Assembly (NCBI RefSeq): GCF_011440375.1
Contig: NZ_JAAOIR010000005.1
Span: 204,450-268,449, forward strand
From: Halorubellus sp. JP-L1
GTDB taxonomy: Archaea; Halobacteriota; Halobacteria; Halobacteriales; Natrialbaceae
Reading direction: 5' to 3'
Length of the DNA stretch: 64,000 nt
The notes below the pieces were generated by a model, which worked only from the letters and a program-made list of their open reading frames with translations, was not told the origin of the DNA and did not search any database. Below, piece by piece: positions 36,546 to 45,038 of this stretch. The position numbers and the translations under genes are program-made. Each line of letters begins with the position of its first letter. The stretch's first letter is position 1.

Positions 36546-37383
36546 TACCACGCCCTATACTCGCACCCAGTACGAATCTGTCGATACGACCGTTTCTCCG
36601 TCCGCCGAGAGAGCGTCGCTCTCTCGGGATACCGAACGACGCCCTCGGCGTCTTTCGAACCACGTCGGGTGGCTCTGCGGGCCACCGCTCCTCGAAACAG
36701 CGTTGCTGGAAACGGTCGAGTGCGACCAGATGGAGCGCTCGGCGAGCGTACTGGACGACGACCGCGACGGCACTGCGACCGTGTCCGCACCGCCGCCGCC
36801 GCACCGCGACCGTACTGCGACCGCACCGCGACAGCACTGCAGCCTCGACCTCCCCAGCCGACTCCCGCGGCGACTCCCTGCGGTCGTCGCCGCGCTCGTC
36901 CAGCGTGAGAGCGAGCTCTCACTGGCTCCCGCTCGCTTCGCTTGCGGGAACCTCGCATGGTATCGACGCCGCACGGCTCACCGCCGTTCGCCGTGCCGCG
37001 ACACCGCGCGCCACCCGACCGTCGAACGCTCGATTCGACCAACAGTCGGGCCGGTCGAAGCGCGCGCGAATCTGCGCGCGCTTCGAGCAGGGGGAGGGCG
37101 GGGCGCGGTGCGGTTGCGGTGCGGCGGCGGTGCGGCGGCGGTGCGGCGGCGGCGCGGCGGCAGTGCGGCGGCGGCGCGGCGGCGGTGCGGCGGCGGCGGT
37201 GCGGTCGCGGTAGCGGAGCGGTCGCTGTTGCGGTGGGTGGGATTGAGAGGGGCGAGCGTGCCGGGGCTTTCTGCATGCTCGTGGTGCCGTCGGTCGTGGT
37301 CCCACCACGGCTGTCCGTCTCGTCCGCGACGGCTGTGGATGGAACCCGGAAGCGACATGAGCGCGCCCCGGGAAGCACGAGGC
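36546..37383. other. 838-bp intergenic region with GC-rich repeat element, no gene
   Basis: The first 190 bases contain several short hairpins such as agagcg-tcg-ctct. From 36743 to about 36840, gagcgctcgg then gtactggacgacgaccgcga and repeated caccgcgaccg units match the reverse complement of the element at 30860-30960. At 37063-37092 is an inverted repeat cgaagcgcgcgc/gcgcgcgcttcg, and from 37095 to 37230 the tract gcggtgcggcggcggtgcgg repeats. Long open frames here are Arg/Gly/Ala low-complexity and are not genes. Confidence 0.65.
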
Positions 37384-38670
37384 ATGAGTACGCTCTGCGT
37401 GTCGGGCGGTCGCGTGCTGCTGCCGAATCACGACGTCGTACGGGCCGACGTGCTGGTCGATCAGAACACTGGGTCGATCGTCGAGGTCGGCGAGGGCCTC
37501 GCGGGCGACGAGACGCTTTCCGCGGACGGCTGCCTCGTCGTGCCGGGACTCGTGAACGCGCACACCCACGCCGCGATGACGCTCCTGCGTGGGATCGCGG
37601 ACGACAAGCCCCTAGACGCGTGGCTCCGGGAGGACATCTGGCCGGTCGAGGCGGCGCTCACGAGCGAGGACGTCCGCGCCGGCACGGAACTGGCCGCGGT
37701 GGAGATGATAAAGAGCGGGACGACGGCGTTCGCGGACATGTACTTCGAGGTCGACGCTGTCGTCGACGCCGTCGAGCGAGCGGGCCTCCGCGCCAGGGTC
37801 GGCCACGGCGTCGTCACCGTCGGGAAGGACGAGGACGAGGCGCGCGCGGACGCCGAAGAGTCGATCAGGGTCGCCGAGGAGTTCGACGGCGCGGCCGACG
37901 GCCGCGTCTCGACGGCGTTCATGCCGCACTCGCTGACGACCGTCGACCCGGACCTCCTCGTCGAGTACACCGAGCGAGCCCGCGACGCGGGCGTTCCGGT
38001 GCACTTGCACGCGAACGAGACGACCGACGAAGTCGACCCGATCGTGGACGAGCACGACGAGCGTCCGCTCGAGTGGGCGCGCGAACTCGGACTCCTCGAG
38101 CGCGAGGACTTCGTCGCGCACGGCGTGCACACCACCGCGAGCGAGCACGACTTGCTCGCGGAGACGGGCGCGGGCGTCGTGCACTGTCCGGCGTCGAACA
38201 TGAAGCTCGCGAGCGGGATGGCGCCCGTGCAAGCGATGCGCGACGCGGGCGTCACCGTGGCGCTCGGCACGGACGGGGCGGCGTCGAACAACGACCTGGA
38301 CGTGTTCGACGAGATGCGTGACGCCGCGATGCTCGGGAAGCTCGCCGCGGACGACGCGAGCGCCGTCCCCGCCGACGCCGTCGTCGAGATGGCGACCCAG
38401 GGCGGTGCGGACGTCCTCGGCATCGACGCCGGGCGCGTCGAGGCGGGCGCGAACGCCGACCTCGCCGTCCTCGACCTCGACGCCACGCACCTCACGCCCC
38501 AGCACGACCTCGTCAGTCACCTCGCGTACGCCGCCCGCGGCAGCGACGTCCGCCACACCGTCTGCGACGGCCAGGTGCTCATGCGCGACCGCGAGGTGAC
38601 GACGCTCGACGCGGACGCGGTCCGCGAGCGCGCCAGCGAGCACGCCCGAGCGCTCGTCGAGCGCGCGTGA
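37384..38670 (+). CDS. dadD: Amidohydrolase, 5'-deoxyadenosine / SAH / MTA deaminase type
   Basis: Metal-dependent deaminase of the MtaD/DadD/SsnA group, converting the adenine of S-adenosylhomocysteine, methylthioadenosine or 5'-deoxyadenosine to hypoxanthine. Metal ligands: H60 and H62 in NAHTHAAM, the His in HLHANETTDE, the His in HGVHT and the Asp in LGTDGAASNNDLD. A 428-residue protein of normal length. The ATG at 37384 is chosen; nine codons earlier is an alternative ATG. The exact preferred substrate is inferred from family; the SAH hydrolase gene 4 kb away makes a role in SAM by-product recycling reasonable. Confidence 0.85.
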   Translation: MSTLCVSGGRVLLPNHDVVRADVLVDQNTGSIVEVGEGLAGDETLSADGCLVVPGLVNAHTHAAMTLLRGIADDKPLDAWLREDIWPVEAALTSEDVRAGTELAAVEMIKSGTTAFADMYFEVDAVVDAVERAGLRARVGHGVVTVGKDEDEARADAEESIRVAEEFDGAADGRVSTAFMPHSLTTVDPDLLVEYTERARDAGVPVHLHANETTDEVDPIVDEHDERPLEWARELGLLEREDFVAHGVHTTASEHDLLAETGAGVVHCPASNMKLASGMAPVQAMRDAGVTVALGTDGAASNNDLDVFDEMRDAAMLGKLAADDASAVPADAVVEMATQGGADVLGIDAGRVEAGANADLAVLDLDATHLTPQHDLVSHLAYAARGSDVRHTVCDGQVLMRDREVTTLDADAVRERASEHARALVERA

Positions 38671-38881
38671 CCCGGGCAGTCGGTTCCGCGCCTCTCGACC
38701 GCGGCTGACCGATCCAGCGCTCCGGCATCACCGGGCGTCCCACCGTGATACCTCCTGAGGGGATTGAACGACGAGAACGGTTATTGAACGTCCTAACGGT
38801 CTCTGATGGCGTCTCAATCTGCGGGTGAACGGAACGAACGGGGTGCCCGGTTTACGGTGGTGACCGCGTTGTTACCAGTTG

Positions 38882-39652
38882 ATGCAAGGACGCAGCCTCA
38901 TGGCGATGGTGGGTGTCGCGATCATGCTGTTCGCGGCCGTCGGGCCCGCGGCAGCAGCGAGCGCACCGTCGACGGCCGACGACGCGGCGGCCATCGACGG
39001 CGACACCACGTTCACCGTCACGCCGGAGAACGAGACCAGCAACGAGACCGACGTCGACGACAACGAGACTGACGTCGACGACAACGAGACCGACGTCGAC
39101 GACAACGAGACTGACGTGAACGCGTCGAGTACCGCCGAAGCCGCGCGCGAGTTCACGCAGAAGCTCGACGCGGTCGTCGCGAACGCGACGAACGACTCGA
39201 ACGTGTCCGCGCCCGGTCGCGTGATCGCGTCGTTCGTCGTCGCGAACAACCCCGGGAACGCGCCGGCGCACGCCGGCCCGCCGAACGGGACGCCCGGCGC
39301 GAACGCGACGAACGGAACGAACGCGTCCAGCGCCCCGGCCGCGAACGCGTCGAACGGTGGCGGCCCGCCGAACGGCACCGCCGGAGCGAACGCGTCGAAC
39401 GGTGGCCCGCCGAACGGGACGCCCGGCGCGGGTTCGGCAGACGGGAACGAGACCGATAGCGACGGGAACGAGACCGAGACTGACGGGAACGAGACCGACG
39501 GCGGGCCTGCTACCGGCAACGACGACGGGAACGGCGCCGACAACGGAAACGGCGCCGGCAACGGGAACGGCCCGAAGCGCGTCGGTGCACCGGTGGACGT
39601 CGCGTTCGAACGTCTCGCAGCCATCCAGACCGCAGTGCCGTTCGATTACTGA
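38882..39652 (+). CDS. Secreted, extremely sequon-rich low-complexity glycoprotein
   Basis: A 256-residue protein with a Sec-type signal peptide (hydrophobic core MAMVGVAIMLFAAVGPAAAA). The mature part is Asn-, Thr-, Gly-, Asp- and Pro-rich and has about 20 N-X-S/T glycosylation sequons. They are organised in repeats: NETDVDD repeated four times and then the motif PPNGT with NAS/NAT spacers. A small folded-looking region (about residues 75-115, AREFTQKLDAVVANATNDS) and a short C-terminus (VDVAFERLAAIQTAVPF) flank the repeats. No cell-anchor motif or catalytic domain is visible. The ATG at 38882 starts the signal peptide; a TTG one codon earlier is possible. Confidence 0.7.
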   Translation: MQGRSLMAMVGVAIMLFAAVGPAAAASAPSTADDAAAIDGDTTFTVTPENETSNETDVDDNETDVDDNETDVDDNETDVNASSTAEAAREFTQKLDAVVANATNDSNVSAPGRVIASFVVANNPGNAPAHAGPPNGTPGANATNGTNASSAPAANASNGGGPPNGTAGANASNGGPPNGTPGAGSADGNETDSDGNETETDGNETDGGPATGNDDGNGADNGNGAGNGNGPKRVGAPVDVAFERLAAIQTAVPFDY

Positions 39653-39753
39653 CTTCGCAACGCCCTTTCTTCGAGAACCCGGTCGGTAGCGACGGGTCCG
39701 TCCCGAAACGAACCGGGAGGAACGCTCCCGCTGTGAGAGTCGAGTCGCTGCTC

Positions 39754-42225
39754 CTACTCCGACGCCAGCCCGCCCGTCCCCGGCTCTTCCCCCGCCGTCG
39801 TCGCCGCCAGCGGCAGTCGGACGGTGAACACCGCACCACCCTCGGGGCGGTTGCGGGCGTCGACGCTGCCGTCGTAGGACTCCACGATCTCCCGGACGAG
39901 GTAGAGCCCGAACCCGGTGCCGGGCGACTCGAACCCCTTCTCGCCCTTCTCGAACAGCGCGTCCCGCATCGACTCGTCGATCCCCGGACCGTCGTCGGCG
40001 ACCTCGACGACCGCCTCGTCGCCCTCGACGCGGACCGACACCTCGACCGTCGGCGACGGCGAGTCGTTGTGCTGGACCGCGTTCGACAGCAGGTTCTCGA
40101 ACACCTCCGGGAGCAAGTCGTTCCCCACGACCGCCACGTCCGGGCCGCGGTCGTACGCGACCGTCACGGCTTCGTACGCCCGCCACGCCTTCTCCACCTC
40201 CGCGGCCAGCACCTCCGACAACACCACCGGCTCCGTCTGCTCGCCGGGTTCCTCGGTCAACACCTGCATGAACGACCGCATCGTCTCGATGAGATCCACC
40301 ATGTCCCGGACCCGCGACTGCACCGTCTCCAGGTGATCCGCGACCTCCGGGTCCACGTGCCCGGAGAGCAACCCCGCGCGCGCCTCCACGACGTTCATCC
40401 CGTTCAGGAGGTTGTGCCGGATCATGCGGTTCATGAACTCCAGTCGCTCCCGTTCGTGCTCGAGTTGCTGCTCGCGCTCCCGGCGCTCGGTCATGTCCCG
40501 CGTCACCTTCAGGAACCCCCGCAGTTCCCCGTCGTCCTCGCGCAGCGCCGTGATCGAGACGTCCGCCCAGAACCGCGACCCGTCCTTGCGCACGCGCCAA
40601 CCCTCGGTCTCCGTGCGTCCCCGCTCGCGGGCCTCCGCGAGCAACGCCTCCGGCTCGCCGTCCTCGCGCGCCGCCTCGGGGTAGAACGTCCGCACGTGCT
40701 CGCCGACGACCTCGTCGGCCTCGTACCCCTTGATCTGGCGTGCGCCGCGGTTCCAGGACGCCACCTCGCCCGCCGCGTTCAACCGGAATATCGCGTACTC
40801 CTCGACGTCGCCGACGAGCGACTCGAACTGCTCACGGGTCTCCCGGAGCGCCTGCTGGCGTTCCGCCCGCCGCTGCGCCAGCTCGAGTTCGCTCCCGACC
40901 CAGCTCCCCATCAGCTCCACGACCGTCATCTCCCACTCGCCGACCGGCGGCCGCGGCTCCGGGTCGTAGAACGCGAGCGTCCCGTACAGCTCGCCGTCCG
41001 CGTACACGGGCATCCCGACGTACGACTCCACGTCGACGTCCGCGTGCGTCAGGCAACTCGTCAAGTCCGGCGCGTCGCGAGACAGGTGCTCGAACTGCTG
41101 CGTGCGCTCGGTCTCCACCACGCGCCGACACACCGTGTCCGACAGCGGGTACGTCTCGCCCTCCGCGAGCGGCCAGTCGCGCGGACTCGCCGCCCGCACG
41201 TGGAAGTCCTCGCCGTCGACGCGCGTCAGCACCGCGAACTCCGTCCCGAGTTGCTGGCGGCCGACGTCCATGAGCGCGCCGATGCGGTTCTCGACGGACG
41301 ACGACCGGTCGAGAAGGGCGTCGTGGAGTTCCCGAAGCACGCGCTCGCGGGACTCCAGTTCCGCCGTCGTCTCCGTCTGATCCGTGACGTCCGTGTAGTG
41401 CTCGATGCGGCCGCCCTCGTAGAGGCCGGACTCGATCGGGCGACGCCGGTACTCGAGCCAGCGCTCCTCGCGGTCCTCGTCGGGTAGCACGCGACACTCG
41501 AAGCGCTCCTCGGTCGCGGCGACGTCGCCATCACCGTCGACGCCGCCGACGTCGGCGACGTCGTCCATCGCCCCGACCCGTTCCCGGAACCGCTCGGGGT
41601 CGGCCACCGCCGCCGCCGTCTCCGACAGAACGTCGGCGTGCGGGCGCCCGACGACGTCCTCGCGAGCCACCCCGAAGTACGTCTCGACGGCCTCGTTCAC
41701 CCAGACGACCTCGCGGTCGTCGTCGACGATGAAGATCCCGACGTCGCTCGAGTCGAGGACGTCCTCCGTGAGCGACCGATAGCGTTCCTCGCTCCGCTCC
41801 AGCTCTCGCCTGTCGCGCGAGCGCATCACGCTATAGATGCCAATGAACGACCCGAGGACGAGCCCGATCGCGGCGTTGCTCGACGCCAGCACGTGATAGT
41901 TCGTGCCGTTCTGGAAGAACAACTGGATGCCGAGCACCCACGCCTGGAGCGCGAGCGCGGCGACGCTCACGACCAGACTCCACGTCGCCACCCGGAGGAC
42001 GTGCCTGCCGCGCCAGTCGTTCGTGTACAGCCAGACGACGACACCGCCGAACGCGACGAGCAACAGTCCGGGGAACGAGACCTCGACCACCGAGACGAGC
42101 GCCGACGCGCTCTCGCTGACGACGTCGTCGTAGACGCCGTACACCTGCACGGCGGTGACGGTCGCACCGAGCGCGAGGAGCACGAGGACGCCGATGCGAC
42201 GCTGGTGGTCGTCGCTGATGTCCAT
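39754..42225 (-). CDS. Membrane-bound PAS/GAF sensor histidine kinase
   Basis: An 823-residue sensor kinase. Four membrane segments (about 12-30, 48-66, 80-102 and 118-134) are followed by a PAS domain with PAC (about 148-285), a GAF domain (about 310-455, including VDVESYVGMPVYADGELYG), a second PAS/PAC (about 465-585) and the kinase core. The phospho-acceptor His is in MNRMIRHNLLNGMNV near residue 605; the ATPase boxes are LLSNAVQHND, DDGPGI and GTGFGLYLV. There is no response regulator gene beside it. The signal sensed is unknown. Confidence 0.92.
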   Translation of the reverse strand: MDISDDHQRRIGVLVLLALGATVTAVQVYGVYDDVVSESASALVSVVEVSFPGLLLVAFGGVVVWLYTNDWRGRHVLRVATWSLVVSVAALALQAWVLGIQLFFQNGTNYHVLASSNAAIGLVLGSFIGIYSVMRSRDRRELERSEERYRSLTEDVLDSSDVGIFIVDDDREVVWVNEAVETYFGVAREDVVGRPHADVLSETAAAVADPERFRERVGAMDDVADVGGVDGDGDVAATEERFECRVLPDEDREERWLEYRRRPIESGLYEGGRIEHYTDVTDQTETTAELESRERVLRELHDALLDRSSSVENRIGALMDVGRQQLGTEFAVLTRVDGEDFHVRAASPRDWPLAEGETYPLSDTVCRRVVETERTQQFEHLSRDAPDLTSCLTHADVDVESYVGMPVYADGELYGTLAFYDPEPRPPVGEWEMTVVELMGSWVGSELELAQRRAERQQALRETREQFESLVGDVEEYAIFRLNAAGEVASWNRGARQIKGYEADEVVGEHVRTFYPEAAREDGEPEALLAEARERGRTETEGWRVRKDGSRFWADVSITALREDDGELRGFLKVTRDMTERREREQQLEHERERLEFMNRMIRHNLLNGMNVVEARAGLLSGHVDPEVADHLETVQSRVRDMVDLIETMRSFMQVLTEEPGEQTEPVVLSEVLAAEVEKAWRAYEAVTVAYDRGPDVAVVGNDLLPEVFENLLSNAVQHNDSPSPTVEVSVRVEGDEAVVEVADDGPGIDESMRDALFEKGEKGFESPGTGFGLYLVREIVESYDGSVDARNRPEGGAVFTVRLPLAATTAGEEPGTGGLASE

Positions 42226-42396
42226 GTACGTTCACGCCGGACGACACAGCAAAGACGCGCCCCCTAACTCTCTAGGCCCGACGCTCAACTGAGCGGTCTG
42301 GTACCCCACGATCCCTGCGTCTCGGAGCCCCAGCAGTCCGGCGTCCCGGCGTCCGCCTTCGGTAGGGTTTTGCCGTCGCTCCCGCTGAGTTCACCC

Positions 42397-43680
42397 ATGA
42401 CAGCTTATCCGTCGATCACCGCGCAACTCGACGACCCGGACGCCGCTCGCGAGGAGGGCCGTCGGAAGATGGAGTGGGCGCGCCAGCACATGCCCATCCT
42501 CGAGGCGCTCCGCGAGGAGTTCGAGGCCAACCAGCCCTTCGCCGGGCAGCGCATCGCGATGGCGATGCACGTCGAGGCGAAGACCGCGAACCTCGTCGAG
42601 CTGCTCGCCGACGGCGGCGCCGAGGTCGCGATCACGGGCTGCAACCCGCTGTCGACGCACGACGACGTGTCCGCGGCGCTCGACGCGCACGACTCGATCG
42701 CGAGCTACGCCGTCCGCGGCGTCGACGACGACGAGTACTACGAGGCCATTGAGGCCGTCATCGACGTCGACCCGACGGTCACCGTCGACGACGGCATGGA
42801 CCTCGTCGCCGCCGTCCACGAGGACTACCCGGAACTCATCGACACCATCCTCGGCGGCGCGGAGGAGACGACGACGGGCGTCCACCGCCTGCGCGCGATG
42901 GACGCCGACGGCGCCCTCGAGTACCCCGTGTTCGCGGTGAACGACACCCCCATGAAGCGGTTGTTCGACAACGTCCACGGCACGGGCGAGTCCTCGCTCG
43001 CCTCCATCGCGATGACGACGAACCTCTCCTGGGCGGGGAAGAACGTCGTCGTCGCTGGCTACGGTTACTGCGGGAAGGGTGTCGCCAAGAAGGCCAGCGG
43101 ACAGAACGCGAACGTCGTCGTGACCGAAGTCGAGCCCCGTCGCGCGCTCGAAGCGCACATGGAGGGCTACGACGTCATGCCAATGGGCGACGCCGCCGAG
43201 ATCGGTGACGTGTTCGTCACGACCACCGGGAACCGCGACGTCGTCGTCGACGAGCACTTCGAGCGGATGAAGGACGGCGTGCTCCTCGCGAACGCCGGCC
43301 ACTTCGACATCGAGATCGACCTCGACGCGCTCGACGACAAGGCCGTCGACCGCTACGAAGCACGGGACGGCGTCGAAGCGTACGAGATGGCAGACGGCCG
43401 CCGCCTGAACGTCCTCGCCGAGGGTCGCCTCGTGAACCTCGCCGCCCCCATCGCGCTCGGGCACCCCGTCGAGGTCATGGACCAGTCCTTCGGCATCCAG
43501 GCCGTCGTCGTCCGGGAACTCGTCGAGAACGCCGACGACTACGGCCCCGGCGTCCACGACGTCCCCGACGAACTCGACAAGGAAGTCGCCGAGATCAAGC
43601 TGGCGGCGGAGGGCGTCGACTTCGACTCGCTGACCGACACGCAGGAAGAGTACATGGGGTCCTGGCAGCACGGGACCTAG
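42397..43680 (+). CDS. ahcY: S-adenosylhomocysteine hydrolase
   Basis: Splits S-adenosylhomocysteine to adenosine and homocysteine, removing the product inhibitor of methyltransferases. The 427-residue protein has the NAD-binding GYGYCGKG (about 224-231) and active-site motifs [10 protein letters not shown] and [12 protein letters not shown]. The C-terminal end lacks the KXXXY tail of long forms and ends SWQHGT. Start ATG at 42397. The gene is followed at once by the five-copy 51-bp repeat. Confidence 0.96.
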   Translation: MTAYPSITAQLDDPDAAREEGRRKMEWARQHMPILEALREEFEANQPFAGQRIAMAMHVEAKTANLVELLADGGAEVAITGCNPLSTHDDVSAALDAHDSIASYAVRGVDDDEYYEAIEAVIDVDPTVTVDDGMDLVAAVHEDYPELIDTILGGAEETTTGVHRLRAMDADGALEYPVFAVNDTPMKRLFDNVHGTGESSLASIAMTTNLSWAGKNVVVAGYGYCGKGVAKKASGQNANVVVTEVEPRRALEAHMEGYDVMPMGDAAEIGDVFVTTTGNRDVVVDEHFERMKDGVLLANAGHFDIEIDLDALDDKAVDRYEARDGVEAYEMADGRRLNVLAEGRLVNLAAPIALGHPVEVMDQSFGIQAVVVRELVENADDYGPGVHDVPDELDKEVAEIKLAAEGVDFDSLTDTQEEYMGSWQHGT

Positions 43681-43681
43681 C

Positions 43682-43937
43682 GACTCCGGTAGCATACGGC
43701 GTCCGCCAGGACGCCGTTTCTGGTGGTGAACTGACTCCGGTAGCATACGGCGTCCGCCAGGACGCCGTTTCTGGTGGTGAAGCGACTCTCCGAGCATACG
43801 GCGACCGCGAGGTCGCCGTTTCTTGTGGTGAACTGACTCCGGTAGCATACGGCGACCGCGAGGACGCCGTTTCTTGTGGTGAACTGACTCCGGTAGCATA
43901 CGGCGTCCGCCAGGATGCCGTTTCTGGTGGTGCGGTC
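43682..43937. repeat. 51-bp tandem repeat with conserved hairpin, five copies
   Basis: Copies begin gactccggtagcatac at 43682 and then at 51-base steps (43733, 43784, 43835, 43886). Each has a hairpin with left arm acggcgtcc, loop gcca and right arm ggacgccgt (copy 1 at 43696-43717), followed by ttctggtggtga. In copy 3 both arms change together (gacc with ggtc) and the stem stays perfect; copy 5 has a G-T wobble and copy 4 one mismatch. The array begins one base after the ahcY stop codon. Confidence 0.92.
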
Positions 43938-44039
43938 GCGTTCGGTCCCGTTTCGGTGGTCGCTCGGGCTGCTACGCACTTGCTTCACTTTCACCGCGCC
44001 ATCCGGTGGTTTATGCGGGTTCGCGCGTACGGTGTCGGT
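43938..44039. other. hjc upstream region
   Basis: Unique sequence between the 51-bp array and hjc. A TATA-like tttatg at about 44010-44015 lies close to 28 bases before the hjc ATG. Confidence 0.4.
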
Positions 44040-44468
44040 ATGAGCGCGAGTCGGAAGGGGAATCGTCGGGAGCGCGAGCTCGTGAACGCCCTCGACGAGG
44101 CGGGGTTCGCGGTGATGCGGGCGCCGGCGTCGGGGGCGGCGACGGACCGCGAGCTGCCGGACGTGCTGGCGGGAAATGGCGACGACTTCTACGCGATCGA
44201 GGCGAAGTCGTCGTCGGGGCGCCCGATCTACCTCGAGGGCGAGGAGGTGGAGGCCCTGGTGTACTTCGCGCGGAACTTCGGCGCGAAGCCCCGGATCGCG
44301 GTGCGGTTCGACCGCGAGGACTGGTTCTTCTTCCATCCGGGCGACCTCTACACGACGGACAAGGGGAGTTATCGCGTGAAGAAGGAGACCGCGCTCGCGG
44401 ACGGCGTCGACTTCGCGGAACTCGTCGGTGACACGGAGCGGACGAGCATCGGCGACTTCGACGACTGA
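44040..44468 (+). CDS. hjc: Holliday junction resolvase Hjc
   Basis: Archaeal endonuclease that cuts four-way junctions in recombination and fork repair. The 142-residue protein has the family opening [20 protein letters not shown] with the catalytic Glu near 12, the strand [10 protein letters not shown] with catalytic Asp, and [12 protein letters not shown] with the E-x-K pair. The layout is that of a PD-(D/E)xK fold. The ATG at 44040 is chosen at the family N-terminus. It sits between the 51-bp repeat array and the thiamine-binding protein gene. Confidence 0.95.
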   Translation: MSASRKGNRRERELVNALDEAGFAVMRAPASGAATDRELPDVLAGNGDDFYAIEAKSSSGRPIYLEGEEVEALVYFARNFGAKPRIAVRFDREDWFFFHPGDLYTTDKGSYRVKKETALADGVDFAELVGDTERTSIGDFDD

Positions 44469-44564
44469 CCGGCGGCGTCGGGACGCGAAGCGGCCGCGTC
44501 CGAGTCCGTCGTCTCGATACTGGGAACCGACAGGTTCTTTCTCGCGGTGGGTGACGAGAGCGGT

Positions 44565-44879
44565 ATGACAGTCTTCGGGATGCTCAGGATCACGCCCGTG
44601 ACGGACGACGACGTGACCGAGGAGGTCGCTGCGGCGGTCGACGCGCTGGAGGAGCACGACGTCGCCTACGAGACGAACGCGATGTCGACCGTCGTCGAAG
44701 CCGACGACCTCGACGCGCTCCTCGCCGCGGTCGGCGACGCGCACCGCGCCGTCGCCGGGGATCACGTGAACACGCTCCTCCAGATCGACGACGACCGTAC
44801 GAGCGACATCACGGGTGCGGACAAGGTCGAGAAGGTCGAGTCCGAACTCGGCCGGGATGCAGCGAGCGACCGCGACTGA
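44565..44879 (+). CDS. MTH1187-type thiamine-binding protein
   Basis: A 104-residue protein of the UPF0045/MTH1187 family, a ferredoxin-like fold shown in related proteins to bind thiamine. Diagnostic stretches are FGMLRITPVT, ALEEHDVAYETNAMSTVVE and a following LLAAVGDAHRAV. The role may be thiamine storage or delivery. It is convergent with a gene for a thiamine-type ABC binding protein, and that context supports vitamin B1 handling. The ATG at 44565 is the family start. Confidence 0.82.
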   Translation: MTVFGMLRITPVTDDDVTEEVAAAVDALEEHDVAYETNAMSTVVEADDLDALLAAVGDAHRAVAGDHVNTLLQIDDDRTSDITGADKVEKVESELGRDAASDRD

Positions 44880-44920
44880 CGACCTGACAGCGTGGCGAGC
44901 GACCGCGACCGATCACTCGC

Positions 44921-45036
44921 TCGCGACGGCCCTTGTGCTCGCGACGGCCCTTGTGCTCGCGACCGACTACTCGCCCGCGATCGCCTTGTTGCTCGCGACC
45001 GACTACTCGCCCGCGACCGCCTTGTTGCTCGCGACC
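44921..45036. repeat. Tandem copies of the 3' end of the downstream binding-protein gene
   Basis: A 36-bp unit (starting gactactcgcccgcga) occurs at 44965 and 45001, and a third copy at 45037 is the actual end of the minus-strand gene. Read on that strand each copy encodes VASNKAVAGE-stop (or AIAGE), so the gene's last codons and stop have been multiplied in frame. Further out (44925-44960) an 18-bp unit gctcgcgacggcccttgt is present twice. Confidence 0.9.
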
Positions 45037-45038
45037 GA

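Noticed and set aside
36905..37213. A 102-residue Gly/Ala/Arg-rich ORF
   Set aside because: Translation of the low-complexity gcggcggtg tract with no protein-like order.
43677..44765. A 362-residue minus-strand protein with 17-residue repeats
   Set aside because: It runs antisense through hjc and the thiamine-binding gene, and its repeats are just the 51-bp array translated (51 is divisible by three).
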